From JBFWUM01 sp050247255 (GTDB lineage Bacteria; Acidobacteriota; Vicinamibacteria; Vicinamibacterales; UBA2999), in assembly GCA_050247255.1 (NCBI GenBank), contig JBFWUM010000002.1, positions 1 through 64,000 on the forward strand: a stretch of 64,000 bases of DNA. Reading direction: 5' to 3'. This document shows positions 43,094-49,945 of the stretch, in pieces (position 1 is the stretch's first letter; each line of letters begins with the position of its first letter). A model generated the notes under the pieces. The model was not told the origin of the DNA and made no database searches. It saw nothing but the letters and a program-made list of their open reading frames with translations. Both the position numbers and the translations under genes were made by a program.

Positions 43094-43103
43094 ATTGTAT
43101 GAT
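43094..43103. promoter_or_regulatory. Overlapping divergent -10 boxes, NamZ-like / pirin
   Basis: TATGAT 43098-43103 (+) is exactly 6 nt before ATG 43110. On the other strand TACAAT (43099 to 43094) is 7 nt before ATG 43086. The whole intergenic gap is 23 bp. Confidence 0.65.
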
Positions 43104-43109
43104 TGCCGG

Positions 43110-43808
43110 ATGATTGTCCGTCGACCGGCCGCAGAGCGGGGACGTGCCGATTTCGGGTGGCTCGACAGCCGCCACACGTTTTCCTTCGGCGAGTACTACG
43201 ACCCGCGCTTCATGGGGTTCCGCGCGCTGCGCGTGATCAATGAAGACCGGGTGAAGCCCGGATACGGGTTTCCCACGCACCCGCATCGCGACATGGAGAT
43301 CATCTCCTACGTGCTGGACGGCGCGCTGGCCCACCGCGACAGCATGGGGACCGGGTCGGTGATCCGGCCGGGCGACGTGCAGCGGATGTCGGCGGGGACG
43401 GGCGTGCTGCACAGCGAGATGAACCCGTCGGACAGCGAACCGGTGCACTTCCTGCAGATCTGGCTGCTGCCCGACGAGCGCGGCATTCAGCCGAGCTACG
43501 AGGAAAAGCGCTTTCCCGTCGAGGAAAAGCAGGGGCGTTTGCGGCTGGTGGCGGCGCGGGATGCGCGCGACGGCGCCGTCGCCATCCATCAGGACGTCGA
43601 TCTCTACGCCGGCGTCTTCGCGGCGGGGGACGGGGCCCGCGTCGACCTGCGTCCCGGCCGGCACGCCTGGCTGCAGGTGGCGCGCGGCGCCGTGACGCTC
43701 AACGGCCACGCCTTCAACCAGGGTGACGGGGCCGCGGTCAGCGACGAAGGCGCGCTCGACCTGCAGGCCACCGAGGACGCCGAGGTTCTCGTCTTCGATC
43801 TCGCCTGA
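43110..43808 (+). CDS. Pirin family protein
   Basis: 232-aa bicupin. The metal-site residues are in HPHRDMEII and GTGVLHSEMN, typical of YhhW/pirin proteins, some of which oxidise quercetin. The frame has an earlier ATG at 43095, but the leaderless -10 box and the homology start (MIVRRPAAERG) favour 43110. Confidence 0.92.
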   Translation: MIVRRPAAERGRADFGWLDSRHTFSFGEYYDPRFMGFRALRVINEDRVKPGYGFPTHPHRDMEIISYVLDGALAHRDSMGTGSVIRPGDVQRMSAGTGVLHSEMNPSDSEPVHFLQIWLLPDERGIQPSYEEKRFPVEEKQGRLRLVAARDARDGAVAIHQDVDLYAGVFAAGDGARVDLRPGRHAWLQVARGAVTLNGHAFNQGDGAAVSDEGALDLQATEDAEVLVFDLA

Positions 43809-43850
43809 TCGTCCATAACGCGCGGTGCGCGATCGGCCGATACCACAGGC

Positions 43851-44237
43851 ATGCTGTCAGTCGGCCGGTATGTTCGCATCGGGGTTGCCGCAGGCCTGTG
43901 CGGCGCGATGCCGTCGGCCGCCGTGGCCGGCGACCTCAAGGCGCCGACCATCGCCGCCAGCGTCGCGGCGGCCGCCGATTGGGCCACGACCTACCACACG
44001 CTCAAGCACTTCAGGACGCGCGAGGGGAACCCGCTGCTGCGGCCGCTCGACGATCGGCCCGGGAGGATGATCACGGTCGGCGCCGCCATGGATGCCGGCA
44101 TCCTGTCGGCGTGGAACCTGACGGTCGGCCGGAAGAACGAGCGCGTCGCCGCGGTTGGTCTCTGGGCCCTGGCGGCCTTCCGCGGCTATCTCGCCATCCA
44201 CAACCTGCGGAACCAGTCGACCGCGGCGCGCCGCTAG
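43851..44237 (+). CDS. Hypothetical membrane-associated protein
   Basis: 128-aa protein with a signal or anchor segment (about 9-27), followed by further weakly hydrophobic segments (TIAASVAAAADWATTYHTLKH). It resembles small DUF5658-type proteins loosely, but no assignment is made. It follows pirin by 42 nt with no terminator. It ends at the stop of the opposite-strand 74-aa gene. Confidence 0.55.
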   Translation: MLSVGRYVRIGVAAGLCGAMPSAAVAGDLKAPTIAASVAAAADWATTYHTLKHFRTREGNPLLRPLDDRPGRMITVGAAMDAGILSAWNLTVGRKNERVAAVGLWALAAFRGYLAIHNLRNQSTAARR

Positions 44238-44462
44238 TCAGGAGTCCTGCCAGCCGCGCCGTTTCAAGGAGTCGCGCAGTGCCTGCGTGCGCGCCAGCAT
44301 GCGCGGCTGCATCTCGAACGGCTCGCTGAGGATCGTGGCGGAGGCCGACTCGAGGCGCAGCTGCAGCCCGGCGTCGTTGCGGTACACGCAGCAGGCCACC
44401 GATTCGCCGCGCCACGCCAACCGCCAGAGCGTCGTCACCAGCCGCTCGTCGGCGCCGCTCAT
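44238..44462 (-). CDS. Small hypothetical protein at the operon end
   Basis: 74-aa protein (MSGADERLVTTLWRLAWRG...), with a central VYRNDAGLQLRLES strand region and a basic C-terminal helix ALRDSLKRRGW. ATG 44462 overlaps the ogt stop (ATGA), so it is translated with ogt. No family is recognised. Confidence 0.65.
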   Translation of the reverse strand: MSGADERLVTTLWRLAWRGESVACCVYRNDAGLQLRLESASATILSEPFEMQPRMLARTQALRDSLKRRGWQDS

Positions 44463-44989
44463 GCCGGGAACAGCCGCGCCTGCCGGCCGCCTTCGAGCGC
44501 GAGCAGCGCCTGCTTGCGCCAGAGTTCGCCGCCATAGCCTCCGAGCTTCCCGTTCTTGTTGATCACCCGGTGACACGGGATCACGATGGCGATCGGGTTG
44601 CTGCCGTTGGCGTGGCCGACGGCACGCTGGCCACCCGGCGACCGGACTTCCTGCGCCAGCTGCTCGTACGACCAGGTCCAGCCATACGGAATGTCGAGCA
44701 GCCTGGCCCAGACCCGCTGCTGAAAGGGCGTGCCCCCGGGGACCAGAGGCACGGTGAACCTGGTCAGCGCGCCGGCGAAGTAGGCGTCGAGTTCCCGACG
44801 CAGCGCGTCCAGGTGCGGATGCCTGCCGCCGCGCGCCTGGCTTCCGAGCCGGCGTTCCACCGACCGCACCTCGTCGCCGCTTCGCGCCGGAAACGCCAGC
44901 AGGCAGATGCCGACGTCGGTGGCCCCGGCGGTGAGCGCGCCGAGCGGCGAGTCGATCACGGCGGTGACGATGTCGCGGCCGCCCGGCAT
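44459..44989 (-). CDS. ogt: Methylated-DNA--protein-cysteine methyltransferase
   Basis: Suicide repair protein removing O6-alkyl groups from guanine. The 176-aa protein carries the active-site cysteine in IPCHRVI and the DNA-binding PYGWTWSYEQLA helix-turn-helix segment. Its ATG overlaps the stop of the upstream secreted protein gene by one base (TGATG). It lies in a five-gene operon with carbonic anhydrase. Confidence 0.94.
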   Translation of the reverse strand: MPGGRDIVTAVIDSPLGALTAGATDVGICLLAFPARSGDEVRSVERRLGSQARGGRHPHLDALRRELDAYFAGALTRFTVPLVPGGTPFQQRVWARLLDIPYGWTWSYEQLAQEVRSPGGQRAVGHANGSNPIAIVIPCHRVINKNGKLGGYGGELWRKQALLALEGGRQARLFPA

Positions 44990-45462
44990 CAGGGTTTGCG
45001 CGCGCGCGCGAGGGTGTCGGCGGCGAAGGCGCGCGCCACGTCACCGCAGAGCGGCTCGAGTTCGGGACCGGTGAGGACGCGCTGGTCGAGCAACGCGCCC
45101 TGCCCACGGAACGTCGCGGCCATCCGTTCTGCCACGGGCGCGCCGAGCCCCCACAGGTTGGCGAGCGCCGCCAGCGACGCCCCGGTGTGGGCGCTCAGCG
45201 CCGCCGCGCTCAGCGCGAAGCCTCCCGACGCGATGGGCAGCACGATGACGCTCAGCACGTACTCGGGCTCGCGATCGACGAGCACGATGTCTCTCGTCGG
45301 CTGCAGCGCGGCGCGCAGGTGCGTCAGGGCCGGCTGGCGCAGGTCCGGATCGCCGCCGACGTGCAGCTGGACGCGCGCGGGCGCCGGCTGCTGCGCGCGC
45401 GCCGGGGCGGTCGCCAGCACCGGCAGCAGCACGACGACGGCGGCGACAACCGGGTGTTTCAT
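44989..45462 (-). CDS. Secreted hypothetical protein
   Basis: 157-aa protein with a signal peptide (about 1-23, ending TAPARAQ). The mature part contains VQLHVGGDPDLRQPALTHLRAAL and YVLSVIVLPI; no domain is recognised. It overlaps the carbonic anhydrase stop by 4 nt (ATGA) and abuts ogt, so it belongs to the same operon. Confidence 0.65.
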   Translation of the reverse strand: MKHPVVAAVVVLLPVLATAPARAQQPAPARVQLHVGGDPDLRQPALTHLRAALQPTRDIVLVDREPEYVLSVIVLPIASGGFALSAAALSAHTGASLAALANLWGLGAPVAERMAATFRGQGALLDQRVLTGPELEPLCGDVARAFAADTLARARKP

Positions 45463-46118
45463 GGCTGGACCCGGCTCAGGATACCCCCGACCGACCGCGT
45501 ATAGGCGTCATCCATTTCTTCCGGCCGGTTCGTCGTGACGTCGAGGTCGCGCAGCAGCCCGTCGCGCAGCGCGTAGATCCAGCCGTGCACCGACAGCCGC
45601 TGGCCGCGCGCCCAGGCGTCGCGCACCACCGTCGTGCGGCACACGTTGCGGACCTGCTCGACGACGTTCAGCTCGCAGAGGCGATCGACTCGCGCCGCGG
45701 CATCGGCGCAACCGTGCAGCGCCGCCGCATGACGTTCGCGCACGTCGTGGACGTGGCGCAGCCAGTTGTCGGCCAATCCGATCGACTGGCCGGCCGCCGC
45801 GGCCTGCACGCCGCCGCAGCCGTAGTGCCCGCAGACGATGACGTGCTCCACGTGCAGCAGATCGAGCGCGTACTGCAGGACCGCCAGGCAGTTGAGGTCG
45901 GTGTGCACGACGAGGTTGGCGACGTTGCGGTGGACGAAGAGCTCGCCCGGCCGCAGGCCGACGATTTCGTTGGCGGGCACCCGGCTGTCGGCGCAGCCGA
46001 TCCACAGGTACTTCGGCGACTGCTGCTGCGACAGCGCCTCGAAAAAGCGTGGGTCGCGCGCGGCGACGGCGGCGGCCCAGCGGCGGTTGTTGTCGAACAG
46101 CTCGTGCAGCGTGCGCAC
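45459..46118 (-). CDS. can: Beta-class carbonic anhydrase
   Basis: Interconverts CO2 and bicarbonate. The 219-aa protein shows the zinc ligands: CADSR (Cys, Asp-Arg dyad) near residue 42 and HYGCGG near 98. It is of Can/CynT type. GTG 46118 begins 2 nt after the stop of the AT-hook protein gene, in a tightly packed operon. Confidence 0.94.
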   Translation of the reverse strand: MRTLHELFDNNRRWAAAVAARDPRFFEALSQQQSPKYLWIGCADSRVPANEIVGLRPGELFVHRNVANLVVHTDLNCLAVLQYALDLLHVEHVIVCGHYGCGGVQAAAAGQSIGLADNWLRHVHDVRERHAAALHGCADAAARVDRLCELNVVEQVRNVCRTTVVRDAWARGQRLSVHGWIYALRDGLLRDLDVTTNRPEEMDDAYTRSVGGILSRVQP

Positions 46119-46120
46119 GA

Positions 46121-46726
46121 TCAGGCGCGGCTGCCGGGGGTGCGGTGCAGGACGATGATCTGCCGTTCGCGCAGCTCCACGTCCGGCGCCTGCCGCGCCT
46201 CGCGCAGGATCCGCGCGAGCGCCTCGAACACGTCACGCTCGGATGCCTCGAGCGTGCCATCGGCGAGCGCATCGAGCAGGCGCAGCTCGATCTGCGAGAC
46301 GGTGAGCCGCTGGTCGAACGAGATGAGCGCGCGGCCGTCGGAGAGCGGCACCAGCTCGATGCCGGTGCGCTCCTTCAACGAGCGGCTGTTGGGCACGGTG
46401 ATGATCGCGCGGTTGCCGTAGGGCGCCAGTTCCGCCGGCCCGCGCTTCGCGCCGGGCGGCAGCGATTCGGCAACGCGGACGATGGCCCGGCTCAGATCGG
46501 TGTCGACCGCATTGAGGGCCGCGATGACGTCGGTCGGCAGGGTGAGCGTGACGGCGCGCGAGGGGCGGCCGAACTTCTTGGGCCGGCCGCGCCTCGAGGC
46601 GCCAGCCTTGGCGGCCTGGCGCGTCTGGCGCGCGGAGGCGTGGCGCAGCGTCGGTTCGGTCGTCGGCGCGAGCAGGGCGGCGGCGACGAGGGCTGCGGCG
46701 GCGTGGCGCTGGGTCTGTTTCCTCAT
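46121..46726 (-). CDS. AT-hook / ribbon-helix-helix-like protein
   Basis: 201-aa protein with an unusual layout. Residues 8-20 are hydrophobic, 45-57 are an AT-hook-like RRGRPKKFGRPSR, and 57-88 resemble a ribbon-helix-helix (SRAVTLTLPTDVIAALNAV, LSRAIVRVAE). The C-terminal half has an unassigned alpha/beta part. Likely a DNA-binding regulator heading the operon with can and ogt. The ATG 46726 is selected because TACAAT lies exactly 6 nt upstream; the longer frame to 46825 would be untranscribed. Confidence 0.65.
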   Translation of the reverse strand: MRKQTQRHAAAALVAAALLAPTTEPTLRHASARQTRQAAKAGASRRGRPKKFGRPSRAVTLTLPTDVIAALNAVDTDLSRAIVRVAESLPPGAKRGPAELAPYGNRAIITVPNSRSLKERTGIELVPLSDGRALISFDQRLTVSQIELRLLDALADGTLEASERDVFEALARILREARQAPDVELRERQIIVLHRTPGSRA

Positions 46727-46732
46727 GCCGAA

Positions 46733-46738
46733 ATTGTA
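46733..46738 (-). promoter_or_regulatory. -10 box of the AT-hook protein operon (leaderless type)
   Basis: TACAAT on the minus strand, exactly 6 nt before ATG 46726. It probably drives the whole five-gene operon to 44238. Confidence 0.6.
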
Positions 46739-46827
46739 AGGCGCTGGCGATTTTTCATTGGACAATCGTGGAGTGATCTGAATTAATTGTAAAAATTCCC
46801 GCTTCCGATTCTTCTTCCGCGGCACTG

Positions 46828-48054
46828 GTGTGCCGCCTCTGTGGTGCCCGCTTGCGGCACCTGGTCGTCGACCTCGGTACGACGCCGCTGGCCAACGACT
46901 TCCTTCGCGCCGACCAGTTGGCCGAATCCGAACCCCGGTATCCGCTGCGGGCGATGGTCTGCAGCGACTGCTGGCTGGTGCAGCTCGACCACTGCCTCGA
47001 TCCGCATCGGATCTTCAGCACATACGCCTACTTCTCATCGTACTCCGAGACCTACCGCGCCCACGCTGACGCCTACGTCGCGTGGGCGGTCACCGCCGGC
47101 GCGCTCGCCGCCGGGACACCAGTGGTCGAAGTCGCCAGTAACGACGGCTATCTCCTTGGACGCCTGGCGGCGCACGGCGGTGATGTCCTGGGCGTCGAGG
47201 CCGCCGTCAACATTGCGGCCGTCGCCACCAGCCGGGGCATCCCGACGCTCAACCGCTTCTTCGGCGCCGCGGTCGCCAGGTACATCGTCTCGGAACGCGG
47301 CCGCGCCCGGCTGGTCATCGCCAACAACGTGCTCGCGCACGTGCCCGACCTGCGCGACTTCCTCGAAGGGCTGCGCGTGCTGCTCGCGGCCGACGGCCTG
47401 GCGACGATCGAAGTGCACGACGTGCGGCAGCTGGTCGAGGGAAGCCAGTTCGATCACATCTACCACGAGCACTGTCAGTACTTCTCGCTGACGAGCGCGC
47501 GCGCCGCGCTGGCGCGGCACGGTCTCGACGTCGTCGACGTCGAGGCGATCGCCAGCGAGAACGGATCGCTGCGCCTGCACGTGCGGCACGCCGGAGCGAT
47601 GGCTGCCGGACCGCGCGTCGCGGAACGGCTGGCGGAGGACGATGCGGCCGGTGTCAGGGACGTCGCCTTCTACGCTCGCCTTGCCGGCGCGGCGCGCGAC
47701 GCCGTCGGCGCGCTCCGGTACTTTCTCGACACGGCGGCGGCCGACGGGCGCAGCGTCGTCGCCTACGGCGCCGCCGCCAAGGGCAACACGCTGCTGAACG
47801 CGGGCGGGATTGGGGCCGACCGGGTGCAGTACGTCGTCGACCGAAACCCCTTTAAACAAGGGCTTTTTTTGCCCGGAAGCCGGCTGCCGATTCATGCCCC
47901 GGAACGGGTGTTCAAGACCCGGCCCGACTACCTGCTGATCCTGCCCTGGAACTTCAGCCAGGAAATCATGCAGCAGATGCTGGATATAAAGGTGTGGGGC
48001 GGCCGGTTTGTCCTGCCCCTGCCGACCCCTCGCATCATGGCCGGGCCGCCCTAG
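46828..48054 (+). CDS. Sugar C-methyltransferase-like protein
   Basis: 408-aa SAM methyltransferase of the NovU/TylCIII type, which methylates deoxysugars. An N-terminal zinc-binding domain (CRLC ... CSDC) is followed by a SAM domain with VEVASNDGYLLG, then EGSQFDHIYHEHCQYFS and a C-terminal domain containing AYGAAAKGNTLLN. The start is GTG 46828, just at the first zinc ligand; the frame is open to 46777 but offers no better start codon. The stretch near 47846-47874 has unusual AT-ending codons. Confidence 0.85.
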   Translation: MCRLCGARLRHLVVDLGTTPLANDFLRADQLAESEPRYPLRAMVCSDCWLVQLDHCLDPHRIFSTYAYFSSYSETYRAHADAYVAWAVTAGALAAGTPVVEVASNDGYLLGRLAAHGGDVLGVEAAVNIAAVATSRGIPTLNRFFGAAVARYIVSERGRARLVIANNVLAHVPDLRDFLEGLRVLLAADGLATIEVHDVRQLVEGSQFDHIYHEHCQYFSLTSARAALARHGLDVVDVEAIASENGSLRLHVRHAGAMAAGPRVAERLAEDDAAGVRDVAFYARLAGAARDAVGALRYFLDTAAADGRSVVAYGAAAKGNTLLNAGGIGADRVQYVVDRNPFKQGLFLPGSRLPIHAPERVFKTRPDYLLILPWNFSQEIMQQMLDIKVWGGRFVLPLPTPRIMAGPP

Positions 48055-48118
48055 CGAAGAAAAGACGAATTACCAGAAGCGTATTTCTTCATCTCAGCTT
48101 AAAAAAAGCCGCCTCCAC

Positions 48119-48140
48119 TTGACAAAAACGGCGCTATTAT
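48119..48140 (+). promoter_or_regulatory. AT-rich promoter-like region before the ankyrin gene
   Basis: The 219-bp gap 48055-48273 holds TTGACA (48119-48124) and TATTAT (48135-48140), but the spacer is only 10 bp, too short for a standard sigma-70 promoter. Either a different spacing is used or one element is fortuitous. The rest of the gap shows only a weak GAAGAAA/TTTCTTC inverted repeat (48056-48090). Confidence 0.3.
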
Positions 48141-48273
48141 TCCCCACCCGCGAGAGGGGCCGGGCTGAGCCGACGTGCGTCGCGCTTCTCGCAGTGGGCG
48201 GGAGATTTGTGTGTCAGTCGTCGCCGTCGACGACCCGCGTCGGTGTGTTGGTCATTTTCGAGGTGGACGTGCC

Positions 48274-49944
48274 ATGAGTTGGAGAAGCACGAAGCGCGCG
48301 CGGTACGGGCTTGCATGGCTGGTGGTGCTCCTGTTGGTGGCGTGGATGCGGCCGACCGCATCGATGCAGAGCGCCCCTGATACGCGGGTGATTGCAGCGG
48401 CGAAGGCGGGCGATCGTGCCGCCGTGCGCCGCCTGGTAGCGGCGCGTGCCAACGTGAACGCTGCCGAGCGAGACGGCTCCACAGCGCTGCTGTGGGCGGT
48501 CTACAACGCCGACCTCGAGATGACGCGCGCGCTCGTCGCCGCGGGCGCGAAGGTCGATGCGACCAACCGCTATGGCGTGACGCCGCTGCTGCAGGCGGCG
48601 CGCACGGGTGAGACGGCGATCGTCGAAGCGCTGTTGACCGCCGGTGCGAATCCGACGCTGGCCCATCCCGAAGGGGAAACGCCGCTGATGGCGGCGGCCC
48701 GCTCCGGCAAGGTCGACGCGGTGCGCCTGCTGCTGGCCCGCGGCGCCGACGTCAACGAGTCCGACGAGTACCAGGAGCAGTCGGCGCTGATGTGGGCGGC
48801 CAGCGAAGGCCACCTCAACGTCGTGCAGGCGCTGCTCGAAGCTGGTGCCAACCCGAACCTCAAGGCGCGCGAGACGACGCTGACGCAGCGCCGCCACGGC
48901 GACCATCCGACCGGCGGCTTCACGCCGCTGATGTGGGCCGTGCGCAACGGCCACGAGGACGTCGTCGAGGCGCTCGTGAAGTCGGGCGCCGATCTCAAGG
49001 CGACCAACGGCGACAACGCCACGGCGACGATCATCGCCATCGTCAACGATCGGCTCGACCTCGCGGCGCGGCTGCTCGACCTGGGAGCGGATCCGAACGA
49101 CGGCTCGCTCTACTTCGCGGTCGACTGGCACGACGGCACCACCGACATGCGCATGCGCGACGGCGGCCTGCTGCGCTGGGACTACCCGAACAAGCTGACG
49201 GCGATGGACCTGATCAAGAAGCTGGTCGACATGGGCGCCGATGTGAACAAGCCGTTCCGCGGCCAGCTTCACTCGTACTCGCTCGGCACCGGCGACAACC
49301 ACAACGGCTCGCCGTTCTATCGCGCTGCGGTCGCGTCGGACGTCGAGGTGCTCAAGTACCTCGCGACCAAGGGTGCGGACCTGGCGTGGGCGCCGCCGCC
49401 GGCCCCGGGTGGCCGAGGTGGCGCGGCCCGTCCGCCGTTCATCGCGGCGTCAACCGGTGGCCGTGGGTATGCATTCGGTGGTGGTCCCGGGTTCGGCCGT
49501 CAGGGCGACCCGGTGTGGCGCGAAGAGGGCAGCCGCAAGCCGGTTGATGCGGTCAAGGTGCTCATCGATGCCGGAGCCGATCCGAACGTGCAGCTCGACG
49601 ACGACGGCAACACGGCGCTGCACCTGGCGGCGCAGCGCAACGATCTCGAGATGATCCGCGTGCTGGCCGCGGGGAAGGCCGATCTGCAGGCCTACAACTG
49701 GACCGGCCAGACGCCGATCGACATCGCCGAGGAGGCGCTGGCGAAGCTGAAGGATCCGAACGCCGAGCCCGACCCGGCGGTCGTGCAGGCGATGGTCGCC
49801 GGCACGGCGCTGCCGCAGTCGAAGGCGACCCCGGTCGAAACGGTCGCGCTGCTGCGCGAGCTGCTCGGCTGGCCGCCACTCGCAGACACGCCGGCCCCGG
49901 CCGCCGCGCCGGCTCCGGCCACCACGACGGCGCAGGGGAACTAG
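48274..49944 (+). CDS. Secreted ankyrin-repeat protein
   Basis: 556-aa protein with an N-terminal signal or anchor (about 1-32) and at least eight ankyrin repeats between residues 40 and 490, interrupted by a Gly/Pro-rich loop with PAPGGRGGAARPP near 380. Ala/Pro-rich C-terminal tail. ATG 48274 has an AGGTGG site. It precedes a DUF1592-type cytochrome gene by 1 nt, forming the recurrent ankyrin/DUF1592/DUF1552 arrangement. It probably mediates protein binding in the periplasm. Confidence 0.88.
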   Translation: MSWRSTKRARYGLAWLVVLLLVAWMRPTASMQSAPDTRVIAAAKAGDRAAVRRLVAARANVNAAERDGSTALLWAVYNADLEMTRALVAAGAKVDATNRYGVTPLLQAARTGETAIVEALLTAGANPTLAHPEGETPLMAAARSGKVDAVRLLLARGADVNESDEYQEQSALMWAASEGHLNVVQALLEAGANPNLKARETTLTQRRHGDHPTGGFTPLMWAVRNGHEDVVEALVKSGADLKATNGDNATATIIAIVNDRLDLAARLLDLGADPNDGSLYFAVDWHDGTTDMRMRDGGLLRWDYPNKLTAMDLIKKLVDMGADVNKPFRGQLHSYSLGTGDNHNGSPFYRAAVASDVEVLKYLATKGADLAWAPPPAPGGRGGAARPPFIAASTGGRGYAFGGGPGFGRQGDPVWREEGSRKPVDAVKVLIDAGADPNVQLDDDGNTALHLAAQRNDLEMIRVLAAGKADLQAYNWTGQTPIDIAEEALAKLKDPNAEPDPAVVQAMVAGTALPQSKATPVETVALLRELLGWPPLADTPAPAAAPAPATTTAQGN

Positions 49945-49945
49945 C

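Noticed and set aside
48119..48140. Classical promoter TTGACA with TATTAT
   Set aside because: Only 10 bp separate the hexamers, so this is not a normal sigma-70 promoter; kept only as an uncertain regulatory feature.
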